Source of the DNA: Panicum virgatum
Taxonomy: Eukaryota > Streptophyta > Magnoliopsida > Poales > Poaceae
Assembly: GCF_016808335.1 (NCBI RefSeq)
Contig: NC_053145.1
Span: forward strand, 27,167,120 to 27,231,119
Reading direction: 5' to 3'
Length of the DNA: 64,000 nt
Shown here: positions 46,456 through 57,538 of the stretch, piece by piece
Layout of the letters: each line of letters starts with the position of its first letter
Numbering within the stretch: the stretch's first letter is position 1
Notes under the pieces: model-generated
What the model was told of the DNA's origin: nothing
The model's input: the letters and a program-made list of their open reading frames with translations, nothing else
Database searches by the model: none
Program-made: the position numbers and the translations under genes

Positions 46456-47707
46456 AATCCTACCCCTTTACAGGAATCTTGTCCCGAGATTCTAGGCTGG
46501 CTAGCAAAGAGACTAGGATAGTCTTCATCAACTCCTTTTCCTTCTTCTGGCAAGTCTTCCGGAAAGACGTCCGGGAATCCAGCCACCACGCGAGTACCAT
46601 CCGTGGGTCTAGCCTCCATCTGATGAAGAAAACCAGAAGGCTCTGTAGCACTGACTGTCACCTCTCGGCCATTAGATGCTAACAAGTGAACTGCCCGATG
46701 AGCACAATCAATTCTGACTCCCCACTTGGCAAGAGTATCCATTCCCTGGATCACATTAATACCCTTGGTGTCTAGCACCCTCAGAGCAGTACTGAACATT
46801 GCCCCCCTTATGGCTATACTGACTCGAGGGCTAACAATATGGGATCTCAACTCCCCTCCCGGTGAAGAGACTAGCAGATACTTCTTTAATGGGGTGGTAA
46901 AGAAACTATGCTGCTCAACATATGACTTGGTGATGAATGAATGAGTAGCACCAGTATCGAAAAGCACTGTAGCTGGATGGGAGTTGACTATGAACGTACC
47001 AATAACCACGTTAGGAGCCTCGGCCGCTGACTCGGCCGTCACGTGGTTCACTCTGCCCTGTGCTGGCGTCCTGGGCTGAGCTGGGCGCCCTGCTGTCCTG
47101 CCTGCCGTTGAGCCGGTGAAAGGCGCTTCTGTGGACAACCTTTGGCATAATGACCTTTTTGTCCGCACTTGTAGCACTTGCGATGGTGGTGAATGGCGCT
47201 ACTTGGTTGACTTCCCTGTGAACTTAACATCGCATCTTGCATTATTTCTGCTGCCTGCTCTTTGGACTCCTTGTGACTGCGTGGCTGAATCACCTTCATA
47301 GTGATAGTCAACCCATCAACATAATCATGGAGAGCTTGATTCTCGACCTGTGTATCTCTAGAGCACTTAGGATCCTTTCTATTCTGGATGGTCTGTAGCT
47401 CATCGACCGATGGGGAGTCAATGAAAAGGGAATCATCTGCTAGCTGCTCTTGATAAGACCTCTTTCTCTTTGTACCGGAGAACAACCTCTGATTCCTTCT
47501 AGTTGTGGCTTCATCTTCAGTCACACGAGCTTGACGACAAGGAATGCCATAGAATTGGCAAGACGGGCAAGCTTTCTCACCATTGTTCGGGTGGTATGTT
47601 GTTTGCGAGGACTAATCTTGTATCATCATCGGCTGCTTCACGGAAACTGTTGCATGAACACCATCACCCATTGCACGGTCTCCAAGGTCTTTTTGTTCTG
47701 CCGCCAT
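46456..47707 (-). pseudogene. N2: unknown Cys-rich segment + CCHC knuckle + protease
   Basis: ATG at 47707 (MAAEQKDLGDRAMGDGVHATVSV). A TAG at 47612-47614 interrupts the frame where N1 has CAG. The frame continues with SCQFYGIPCRQ, a KRKR patch, DSPSVDELQTIQNRKDPKCSRDTQ and YVDGLTITMKVIQP, followed by a 29-residue stretch absent from N1 and the knuckle CYKCGQKGHYAKGC. The protease is in another frame: [45 protein letters not shown] then joins straight to the polyprotein tail (DEDYPSLFASQP). The normal capsid domain and all of RT-RNase H-integrase-chromodomain are missing. I do not recognise the Cys-rich segment. It could be a captured gene or coding sequence from the foreign element whose LTR lies upstream. 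Confidence 0.85.
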
Positions 47708-48033
47708 CTGAGCTGGGTAAAGAGGAAACACATGTAAGGTCAAGGAAGAGAGAAAAATCCCCACTATGTAAGGTTCTATCTTATTTAGACAACACTGCCC
47801 ATGCATCACTGCTGCTAACTCCAGATAGATGTTTACATAAATCCGAGAAAAAGGGAATTGTAGCATAACTCTTCTGTCTCGTCTGAGAGATTCTCAAATT
47901 CTCCAGTACTATCTGTAGGCCGGGGTGTCACATCCCAACCCCCTTATAGAATCTGACGTCCTCGTCGGTGAATCTCTAGATATCACCTTCTCTTCGCGCT
48001 ATCCTTCTTCTCAACAAGACAGAAACCCAAGGC
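47708..48033 (-). repeat. Captured 3' end and LTR start of a foreign retroelement in N2
   Basis: Read on the minus strand: from about 48033, sequence unrelated to the X leader; then CACCGACGAGGACGTCAG, a polypurine tract (ATAAGGGGGTTGGGA) and the LTR terminus TGTGACACCCCGGCC at 47932, continuing about 225 bp to the N2 ATG at 47707. The PPT plus TG junction shows that a piece spanning the internal/3'-LTR boundary of another element was picked up. It replaces the capsid-coding region. Confidence 0.8.
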
Positions 48034-48517
48034 ATGATAAGGTAGAGAGGATAGAGTGGATGTTTTTACCCCCAACGATCTAACTCATTTTATTAATTAA
48101 TTTACTTTAACTTAAGATTGATTTTCTTTAAACAAATTTAACTACTAAACTATGCAATCAACCAAAAATCCAAATCGAACATGTAGCATAATAACAAGCA
48201 TACAAATTTCACAATTTAGCCGAGTTTAACACACGACTCGACTAGCACAACACGTCACATAACGTGCTATCGTATTATTATAAAAGGGTCACCTAGCTGA
48301 TACTCAAGGTGGTCAGATGACTGAATTCAGGCCAAAGTCTACGAAACCTATTCTTTAGAGAGAGAAATCAAGGCAAGACGAGTAAGAATCTTGGAATTTC
48401 AAGGAATATAATAGCAAAATAGTTTCAGCAGACAAGGCTGAGAGAGAAGAAGACTTAAAACTCGACCAGTTCTATCTAGGCTTTCGTCCTACAGTCGATA
48501 CGGCTTTGATACCACTC
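48034..48517 (-). other. N2 leader and primer binding site
   Basis: Colinear with the leader of X (8102 to about 8584). The PBS complement GCTTTGATACCA lies at 48503-48514; on the minus strand this is TGGTATCAAAGC, which differs by one base from TGGTATCAGAGC in X. Non-coding. Confidence 0.85.
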
Positions 48518-51500
48518 TGTAACACCCGGTTTATAAAAGGACATAAACCGAGCAATCATATACGTGCCAGGATCAAGTCACACGTATATACAACAGAATG
48601 AATAGTATATCATAGCACATATCATGTAAAAAGATATAATAAAGCGAGTACGAATATTATTTATTACATTAATGACGAAAATGTCTAATACAGCGGAAGC
48701 GAAGTACAAATACGATAAAAACTCTCCGAAGCTGAGCAGGGCGCCACAGGGACATCGACTGGGAGACGAACGCCTAGAAGTCCATCGTAGTCCTGGTAGC
48801 GCTGGACGGAACTCCCTCGTGTCGGCAGGAACTGAGCAGCAGTAGCGTAGCCAGGAGGAAAAAGTAGAGAAGAGGCAAGAGTGAGTACACAACTTGTACT
48901 CAACAAGTATAACACAAACTATGAGGCTCTAAGATTGGCTGACTCAACTGCATTAGCTTTTAAGTGTTGGCAAAATTTTATTAAAGCTATTTACTACGAG
49001 TTGATGAATTACCATAAACCCAGTTACATAGTAATTAATCAAAATTAAACATGTTACTACTGAGAACCAAACCACAACCACCAAGGTAACCCCGAGAGGC
49101 ACCCCCTCGTCGGAAGGAGCTAACCCCACTAATCAAAAGGAGGATCTGGGCCGCTCATGACCGTGGGCACGGCTAGTATACCAGTTTTACACTCTGTAGA
49201 GGTTGCACATCTTTACCCACAAGTCGTGAGTTACGCTAGTTGTTCATCACACTTCCTTAGGTGAGATGACTAGCGACCCACTACGAGGCCTTTACAAAGA
49301 ATCTCATTGGTAAGGAGTAACCGCGAGGGTTGGATCGGCGACTATGGAGCAGGTCTAGTGGGCGTCATCGACGAGGCCACTCAGTACGAGGGACATAGAA
49401 GCTTACCACCCTTGCCCCGTCGATAAGTTACTCCAAACCAAAAAGACCTAATTATTACGCCAAGACCGTCCCATTCCAGTCTTGTGGTAGCGCTGTTGTC
49501 CCAGGTTGTCGCTCTATGAACTGGTCCTTATGGAGAGTGGCCAACCAGGCAGTAAGCACCGTGCTGGCCCCCTAAACCATGTTTCTAACAAAACCAATTT
49601 TAAGTGAGAAGTGAGCCACTCAAGCCACACAGAGGGCCACTCTCAGAATTAAGTTGCATATACCATTAATCAAATTAATTAAAAAGGACCATTATGTGTT
49701 ATAGCGCGGCACCTAGCACAACTAACCCTAATGCAACCCAAAGGATATATATAAAGGATATAAAGTGGCTAGGAAATCCTTATAGGCATACAGTATTAAA
49801 ATGCAGTATGAAATTGTATTTAAAAGTGATAGGTTGTTCATGTTATACTTGCCTTCCTCAAACTGTTCCTGCTGCTCAAACTGCTCAAGATGGCTCTTGG
49901 CACTGGTACTGATGCTCCTCCGGTAGCTCAACATCTACTCACGAACACATGGCCAAAACAAGGCACGACAGTAAACATACATGCAAACACTAGCAAAAAC
50001 TAAGAAACAGTACAACAATACATGAAAACATCGCACAAAACTACTCTAGAACTATTCTACGCGTTACAACGATCGCGTGGATATAAAGAACGCTTAAAAC
50101 GGAGCTAAAACGCATTTTCTAGGCTAAAAACGAGTTCTAGGGGCTTATCTGCGAGAAAAACTAGGTTCCAGGGGAGTTTTCTGCAAAAACCGAGGACTAA
50201 AATGTAATTAATAGTTAGATCCGGGGTCTAACTCGCAAATCTACCAGAGCAGGACGGCGGGTTCTATTTTAAAGAAGCTCAGGGGTTAAAACATTAAAAA
50301 CAGGACCTAGATGCAAATACTTTTGAATAAGCCTGGACTGCGGGTTGAATCTCGGAAAGCTAAGGGGCTCTTTAGCAAATGTGACAGGCCGAACCGGTAT
50401 GCACGGATATCGGCTGTTGGATCTGGATCTGGTGGTTCAGTTTTGTTTGGATCCGAATCTAATCCTGATCGTCAATCTAAGATCGCACGGTTGGAAACCA
50501 TCCGTTCGCGGGGGCGGCGGCTCTCGCCCGCCGGCGACTCTGCTCCACGGCGGCGGGGCTGAAGTTCGCCGGAGCTCACCACAAGTGGCGTTACAGGGCT
50601 CAACTCGACCGGGTTTCAGGTCCAGGGGAACGCGCACATCTCAGCTAATCCAACTACAGCCTCGGCGCAGGGCCGTGGCACGGCGGCGTGCGAGCGCAGC
50701 GGTGGGGCGGGTCGGGGCCGCGCCGGTGAGCAATCGTGCGCGGTGCAGGGAACAAAATAAGGGGTAACTGGGCACAGGAGAATCCGTTACCATGACGCGA
50801 AGGTCCTGGGGTGCGTAGAGGCAGGAGAGCGGTGGTGTAGGGGCGGATCTTTGGCGGCACGGCGGAGCTCCGAGCCCGGCAGGGTGGCGGAGTGCGGGGG
50901 ACGGCCGTGCAGCGCCTCCCTGGTCGTCTGGCCCAGTGTGAACTACGCGCGTCTGCTCTGCAAGGCGAGAAGACAGGTCAGGGGTCGGAATTGTACCGGC
51001 CTCATGGGATTTCGGCGAGAGGCTCACCGTGGCGGAGATCCACCGTCGGGCGGCGCTAGGGCTAGGGTCTGAGGGAAACGGCGACTGTGGGATGGGATTT
51101 TGGGTTACAGGGGGGTGCGGCCTGGGGCGTTTAAAGGGGGCACTGGGTTTCTGGGCGTGTGTGCCCCGTGAAAGGCGCGGCGAGATCCCTGGCGGGGATC
51201 ACGGCGTTCAATTGCGCGGCGGGGGGGGGGGAGATGATACTGGCAGCTGGGCCCGGGCTGTCAGCGGGGTGCGCGCTGCGCGGGCGGGGCGCGTGCGAGC
51301 GCGCTGTCATGCGGGCCCAGGTGAAAGGGCGATGGCGCTGGCACTCGCAGCGGGACGCGGGGTGGCTGGCTGATCGGTGGGGTCAAGCGAGCCAGGGTGG
51401 TGTCGCGTCCGCGCTGGCGTTTGGACTCGCTGGCGGGTGGACCCAGGTGCGTCGTCACGGGCTGTGAGTGGGGAGGCTGGCAGGTGGGCCGGCCGGGGTG

Positions 51501-52008
51501 CGTCGCTTGGGCGTGCCTCTGCGGTGAGCGGGGGAGCGCTGGGCCTAGCTGGGAACTTGGGCCGCGCACGGGAGGGAGAGCGAGCCTGGGCCGTGCGAAA
51601 AGGAGGGGGAGACGGGCTGGCTGCTGGTGGGCCGCGAGGGAAAGGAAAATGGGTTTGCGGGCTGGGTTGGTGTGGGTTTTGGGTTTGAGGAAAAGGGAAG
51701 TGAGCCAGCGGGTTGGGCTTCCAATTGGGTTTGGGTTTGGTTTCTTTTCCTATTTCTTTCCTCTTTTCTATTTTCTAATTCAAACAAAGTTTGAATTCAA
51801 ATACAAATTTGAATTCAAACCACACTCAAATAATTAAAACTATGCACCAGCATGAATGCAACAACAACATTTAAACCTATGATAAAATTTTAATTACTTG
51901 AGGAACAAAAATTGGATTAAATGCAAGGCTAGCACAAAAATCCTTAGAAATTGAATAAAGCCAATTAAATTTATTATTAAATACTGAAATTTGAATTAGA
52001 GTGTTACA
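48518..52008 (-). repeat. N2 5' LTR (right)
   Basis: 3491 bp, from TGTAACACCCGG at 48518 to GAGTGTTACA at 52008, colinear with the left LTR throughout. A poly-G run of 10 lies near 51222. Followed by TCTCA (52009-52013). Confidence 0.93.
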
Positions 52009-52013
52009 TCTCA

Positions 52014-54823
52014 ACAGAGCGATGCCAAAAGACGAGTACCCGATGCCTGTTGTAGAGACATTGATCAACGCAGCTGCCGGCCACAAGATGATGAGTTTCA
52101 TGGACGGCAATGCCGGTTACAACCAGATCTTCATGGCCCCAGAAGATGTGAACAAGACTGCGTTCAGAGTACCAGGCGCAGTCGGCTTGTTCGAATACTT
52201 GGTGATGACCTTTGGACTGAAAAATGCCGGTGCAACGTACCAACGTGCCATGAATTATATCTTTCATGATCTCATCGGCAAATTGGTAGAGATTTATATT
52301 GATGATGTTGTGGTAAAGTCCAAGTCAGCTGGGGTGCATCCAGAAGATCTGTGCTAAGTTTTGGAACGGACTCGAAGGTTTGGGCTCAAAATGAACCCAA
52401 AGAAATGTGCCTTTAGAGTATCGGTCGGTCAATTTTTGGGATTCTTGGTGCATGAACGGGGAATCGAGACCGGCCTGAAAAGTCAAGAAGCTGTGAAGAC
52501 GATGAAGCCACCAACTACAAAGAAAGAGTTGCAGAAGCTCATCGGTAAAATTAACTTTGTCAGGCGATTTATTTCTAATCTGTCTGGACGCATTGAGCCG
52601 TTTATGGGTTTAGTGAAGATCAAATCCGATGATGAGTTTCGCTGGGGGGCAGAACAGCAGCAAGGTTTCGATGAAATCAAGGAATATTTGTCAAAGCCTC
52701 CAGTGTTGGTTCCTCCTCAGCAAGATAGGCCGTTCTACGTGTACCTATCCGTGGGTGACACTTCTATTGCTTCGGTGTTAGTCCAGAAGCACGACGGCCA
52801 GGAGAGGGTGGTTTTCTACCTCAGCAGGCGCATGTTAGACGCCGAGACCAGGTATCCTGAAATCGAGAAGCTTTGTCTTTGCTTATACTTTACATGTACA
52901 AAGCTTCGCCATATTTTGCTCTCGGCGGAAACAATTGTCATATGCAAATCGGATGTCATAAAGCATATGCTGTTGGCTCCTGTCCTAAAAGGTCGGCTGG
53001 GAAAATGGATGTTTGCATTGTCAGAGTTCGATATTCGGTATCAGCCTGCGAAAGCAGTCAAAGGGCAAGCACTGGCGGATCTTGTTGCAGACAGGATCAG
53101 CACTGATATTGTTGCATTATTTATTCGTGCTTGGGCTATGTTTTTTGACAGATCGGCTTGTGATGATGGGTGCGGTGTGGGAATTCTGTTGGTCTCGCCT
53201 CGTGGAGCGACTTACTCCTTTTCCATCAGAATGACTGCCCCATGCACTAATAATTTGGTGGAATATGAAGCCATTTGCAAAGGGATGGAACTGCTCCTTG
53301 AAGCTGGTGTAGAAGCAGTGGAAATTTTTGGAGATTCAAAGCTGTTGATTTCTCAGCTCACGGAAGAATATAGATGCGAGAGCGAGGCTCTTTTCCCAAT
53401 ATGGATGCAATGCCGTGAGTTGATGTCGCAATTCAGGTACATCAATTTCCACTGGATACGCAGAACTCTGAACAATGAAGCCAATGATTTGGCACAGATG
53501 GCTTCCGGGTATAGGGAAGCAGCCGATGGAGTTGACGTTGAGGTTCAGTTTCTAGAACCCGGAGACTGGAGAGCCGATATCTTCAATTACTTGAAGGATT
53601 CGGCTCGGGGGGCACCTAGAAGGATAAGACTCAAGGCCATGAAGTATGTTCTGATAGGTGATGACATGTTCTACAGGACGTTGGAAGGACTACTACTTAA
53701 ATGTCTAGGACCTTCAGAGTCAAATCGGCTCTTGCATGAGGTTCATGAAGGAGCTTGCGGTACTCACCAATCAGCTCATAAGATGAAGTGGCTGATTAGG
53801 CGATCGGGATATTATTGGCCTACCATACTTGAAGATTGTTTCAAATATTATAAAGGATGTCAGGCATGTCAGAGGTTTGGCAAAATTCAGATAGTGCCAG
53901 CATCAGTGATGAATCCTATCATCAAACCGTGGCCATTCAGAGGATGGGCCATGGACATGATTGGTCAGATCAACCCGTCGTCTAGCAAGGGTCACCAATG
54001 GGTCTTAGCTGCCACAGATTATTTTACAAAGTGGGTGGAGGCAGTACCCATGAGATCAGTAGCGTCTAGAGATGTGATCAGCTTTGTCAAAGAGCACATC
54101 ATCCACAGTTTTGGAATTCCTCAAACTATTACGACCGATGGGGTATCGGTCTTCATATCGGAGGAGTTCAGAAAGTATGCCGATGACATGGGGATTAAGC
54201 TGATCAGATCATCTCCATATTATGCCCAGGCTAATGGACAGGCTGAAGCATCTAACCAGAGCCTCATCAAGCTCATAAAGAGAAAAATCGATGAATATCC
54301 TAGGCGCTGGCATGAGGTGTTATCAGAAGCTTTGTGGGTATATCGTATTTCATGTCATGGATCCACCAAGACGTCGCCGTACCATCTAGTCTACGGCCAA
54401 GACGCTGTGTTACCATGGGAGATCATGGCCGGTTCAAGGCGTGTCGAGTTTCAGAATGATCTATCCGCTGAACAGTATGCAGCCTTGATGAACGATAATG
54501 TGGAGGACCTGACAGAACTAAGGCTTTGGTCGCTGGAGAAGATCAAAGAAAATAAGGCTAAAGTTGCTCGTGCATACAACAAGAAGGTCAGGCCTAAGGA
54601 TTTCCAGGTTGGAGACTTGGTTTGGGAGGCAGTATTGCCATTGGGGACCAAAGATAAAAAGTTTGGTAAATGGTCTCCAAGTTGGCATGGGCCGTACAAG
54701 GTTGATCAGGTCTTGCCTGGGAATACATACATGCTCGAGGAATTGGACGGCGTCAAGTTTCCTGTTGCTGTCAATGGCCAACATCTCAAGAAGTATTTCC
54801 CGAGCATGTGGGAAGGCGAGTAA
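52014..54823 (+). pseudogene. pol: T RT (rest) - RNase H - second RNase H - integrase
   Basis: Continues the RT after N2: LNRAMPKDEYPMPVVETLINAAAGHKMMSFMDG ... YIDDVVVKSK (first catalytic D near 52301). A TAA at 52355-52357 with a frame change separates the first 115 codons from an 820-codon frame (52361-54823). Then RT thumb and RNase H (PPQQDRPFYVYLSVGD), a second plant-type RNase H typical of Tat elements (MFFDRSACDDGCGVGILLVSP, EIFGDSKLLISQL), integrase zinc finger (HEVHEGACGTH ... CQACQ) and DDE core (MDMIGQI, TTDGVSVF, GQAEASNQ). The C-terminal part (RPKDFQVGDLVWEAVLP ... WHGPYKVDQVLPGNTY) is a GPY/F-like module. TAG/TAA-type damage is light, so T died mainly through frameshifts and insertions. 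Confidence 0.93.
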
Positions 54824-54861
54824 CGAAAAGCTGATGAGATCCATCTGGCTACAGTATAATA

Positions 54862-55017
54862 GGCCAACACGTTGAGTTGGCCGCAAAAAAATCATGACAG
54901 GCCAACACGCTGAGTTGGCCAGTAAAAAAAAAAGAAAAGAGATAGGCCAACACGTTGAGTTGGCTGGTAAAAAAAAGGGAGAAAAGAAAAGAGATAGGCC
55001 AACACGTTGAGTTGGCC
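54862..55017. repeat. Array of four GGCCAAC/GTTGGCC hairpins with A-tracts
   Basis: Four copies of GGCCAAC-ACGYTGA-GTTGGCC at 54862-54882, 54900-54920, 54945-54965 (one stem mismatch) and 54997-55017. Each is followed by GT/GC and a long A-rich tract (for example TAAAAAAAAAAGAAAAGAGAT). It starts 39 bp after the pol stop, between T pol (+) and the 3' end of the antisense gene (-). It resembles a tandem, bidirectional termination or processing signal; that role is inferred. Confidence 0.85.
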
Positions 55018-55144
55018 GGTAAAAAAAATAGTAAAATACATATGAGGAACGAAACAGCCGATGTTTAACCATCGACTTAAGATGTTTTTAAAACAGTTAC
55101 AAGTTTCAGGTTAACATGCAGTACTAATTGTATCTTGAGCCTAT

Positions 55145-56158
55145 CTACTGGTTCAGGAATTCTTCTATGACATGGATGGCTTCTATACAGACAGCATTTG
55201 CTCGTGCTATGATTGCTTCGTCATCCTTGTCATCGCCTGTTACTATCTGCCGACTCAAGGTGCTTATCTCTACAAACTCTGCTTGTATCTACTCGGTTAT
55301 TTCCTGGGTCTCTTGTTCGGAGTTTGCAATAGAAGTTTCTTCGGCCTAGATGAGCTTCTTGGTGGTACGAACCTTTTCTTCGAGTTCTACCAGTTCTTTC
55401 TTCAGGAGGTCGAGACGCTTCTTGTTGATAGACACGTCAGCTTTGGTATCTAGAGTTGCCTTCTTCTGGTTGAGGGCCTTGCACTTTTGGGTAATGTCAG
55501 CTTTCAGAGAAGTTTGAGAGCGACGTGCTTCCATCCATTGTTGTGCTTTATTCACTTCTATCCGAAAGAATGGAAGGTTGCTGGCTGGCCAGAGCTTCAT
55601 TTGCAACGGCTCCGGGAGTTGGGTTTCTATTTGCTCGAAGATGTTCTTTATCTTGTTGGAATCATCAACCAGAGCAGTAATCGGAGCAGATAGTAGATCC
55701 TTGATGAGTTGAAGCTAATGTGCCAAGCTAGCCGATTGCTGTAAAGATGATGTTTTTGCTCCAGGGAGAGTCAGACCCATTGATGCCGGGTCAAAGGAAA
55801 GCAAACCTGAAATGTCAAAGCCCTATGGACATATCTGGAGTTAGAGCAAGGTGCATTTATAAAGCTATCGGCTGATTCAGAATTGGTTTTATAATGTTAC
55901 CTGTTCTGAAGAGGTGTTGGGCGATTCAGGAGCAATCGTCCTGTTAGAGCTTGTGTTGACATCGAGGACATCGACCGTGTCGGCTTGTTCTTCGTTTGCA
56001 TCCATCAGTGCATCAGGAGTTGCAGCATGTTGATCTAGGTTTTTTGCATTGGGGATTTCTTCAGCTGCGTCCTGAAAATAGAATTACAGTCAACCAGAGT
56101 ACACATGTATGAGATAAAGAAGAATTTTCAGAGAAATGAGTTACCTGGTTGGTATTAG
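55145..56158 (-). pseudogene. T: spliced antisense gene with coiled coil
   Basis: Minus-strand gene converging on T pol. Exon a (56145-56158, 5' part removed by U) ends CCAACCAG|GTAACTC. Exon b is 55901-56072 (acceptor TATTTTCAG|GAC, donor GAACAG|GTAACA). Exon c is 55145-55822 (acceptor TCCATAG|GGC, FDISGLLSFDPASMG). The frame runs through b and c for about 280 codons, broken only by TAG at 55717-55715, 55348-55346 and 55291-55289; the final stop is at 55147-55145. The product would be acidic, then contain a helical module (LIKDLLSAPITALVDDSNKI) and a long coiled coil (KADITQKCKALNQKKATLDTKAD, KKRLDLLKKELVELEEKVR). Position and strand match the antisense ORFs known from Tat elements. The function is unknown. 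Confidence 0.7.
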
Positions 56159-57469
56159 TGTCGGGTACCACAATTAGGGACACCCTAATCAGGGTACTAA
56201 GATCGCTTTAAAAAACACAAACACCTGTTAAAGCAACTGGGCCCACGAAGGCCCACGGCCTGCTTCCCGTCCGGAAGAAAGGAAAGGACTCAAAGAAGCC
56301 CAGCGTGTGGCCCATTCACATTCCCCTCGAACCCACTGAACAATATCCGCCTCGTTCGAGGGTCCCTCTTGGTTCCGCTGGGCAATCTCCGTCTCGCTCG
56401 AGGGTAGCGAAACTACCCCCGAGTAGAAAACCAATCTCCGCCTCGCTCGAGGGTAGCGGATATACCCTCGAGCGGGTAACTCATTCTCCGCCTCGCTCGA
56501 GGGTAGCGGATCTACCCTTGAGCGATGTCTCATCTCTCGCCTCGCTCGAGGCCGTCCTTCGGCACAAAGGACAAACGGCTCCGCCGCCCAACCGCCCGCC
56601 GTACGAAGGCATTCAAAGCCAGCCACTCCACCACGGCTCAAAGGACGGGCGGCGTCGGGCCGCCACTCCCACAGTAGATATGACCGGGGTCCCATCCATT
56701 GACTCTAGTCACCACACCGCCATCCCGGACGCTGTGGCAGCACCTTGGGACCTGTGACGCGGGACAAGACGGGCTCGGTACTGCTCCCGCCGACATCCCG
56801 GACCTCCCCCCTCCTCTCGAAGGCCCGGCGACGTCACGCGTCCCCCGGACCTTCTAGTGTGCACGCCAGCACTCCGACCAGGAAGTCCGGGGCCATCCCG
56901 CGCCATTACTACCACCGGAACACTGCAGGGCGTACGGCGCAATCCTCGCAGGATGAAGGACGACAGCGACGCATGCCGCCTTCCCACAGTGTACATCCTA
57001 CAGTATCCGACAACTGTAACCCCGCGATTCAAGGGAAAACGACGACCTCCATGCCCCCACTCGTGTACACCACCCTTCCTCATGCCTATAAAAGGCGGAG
57101 GTGGGTTTCCTTTAGTGGTGGCGGGCTAATCTCTCTGGTCTGGACTCTAGTCTGCTTGGCCTCTCTGGCTTCTCTCCTCAAGAGGACGCGCAAGGTCTAC
57201 AGAGCACTCATCTCCACCGACTCCACTCTTAGCCGAGACTTGGGAGCTTCTCTCCCTCTCTCGCCTCGCTTGTACCCCCTACTACAAGCACTCCGGGTGC
57301 AAGATAATACAGTGCCCTCGCACACCCCCTTTGCTGGACGTACGGCCCCGCGGCCGGAACCAGGGTAAACCGTGCGTTACTGTGATTGCCTCTTGCATCA
57401 TCATCTGGGACGAGAAAACACGCAGCATTCACCAGTTGGGATCCGGGCCCCCGGGCCGGGACACCGACA
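56159..57469 (+). repeat. U 5' LTR
   Basis: 1311 bp, TGTCGGGTACCACAATTAGG to CGGGACACCGACA. The left flank ATTAG (56154-56158) is the candidate TSD; the partner is off the right edge. U3 holds a repeat array (56337-56552). TATA box CTATAAAAGG at 57086-57095, so R begins near 57120. The ORFs predicted across it have no gag/pol similarity and are not genes. It inserted in exon a of the T antisense gene. Confidence 0.9.
56337..56552. repeat. ~50-bp tandem repeats with hairpins in U U3
   Basis: Units containing TCTCCGYCTCGCTCGAGGGTA recur at about 56395, 56444 and 56494, with partial units before and after. Each forms a stem: CGCTCGAGGGTA (56444-56455) pairs perfectly with TACCCTCGAGCG (56463-56474), and the next unit has one mismatch. 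U3 tandem repeats commonly act as enhancers; here each unit is also palindromic and rich in CTCGAG and CG sites. Confidence 0.8.
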
Positions 57470-57471
57470 GT

Positions 57472-57489
57472 TGGCGCGCCAGGTAGGGG
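57472..57489 (+). other. Primer binding site of U
   Basis: TGGCGCGCCAGGTAGGGG, 2 nt after the LTR end; identical to that of R. Confidence 0.88.
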
Positions 57490-57538
57490 AGCCGCGTGAC
57501 ATTTTTTTTCTCTCTTTTTTCCCATTTGATCTCCAGGG

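Larger units (their letters stand above)
42952..52008 (-). mobile_element. N2: complete non-autonomous chromovirus, TSD TCTCA
   Basis: 9057 bp with LTRs at 42952-46455 and 48518-52008, an internal region of only 2.06 kb, an initiator-Met-type PBS, a PPT and the 5-bp TSD TCTCA on both sides. It inserted into the RT gene of T. Structurally complete ends and two closely similar LTRs show that it transposed as such, although it encodes no RT, RNase H or integrase. It must have borrowed these, presumably from an X/Y-type partner with which it shares LTR, leader, PPT and protease sequence. Confidence 0.95.

Noticed and set aside
56305..57368. Pro/Arg-rich ORFs upstream of U gag
   Set aside because: They fall in the U3/R of the U LTR and have no similarity to element proteins; GC-rich DNA gives long open frames by chance.
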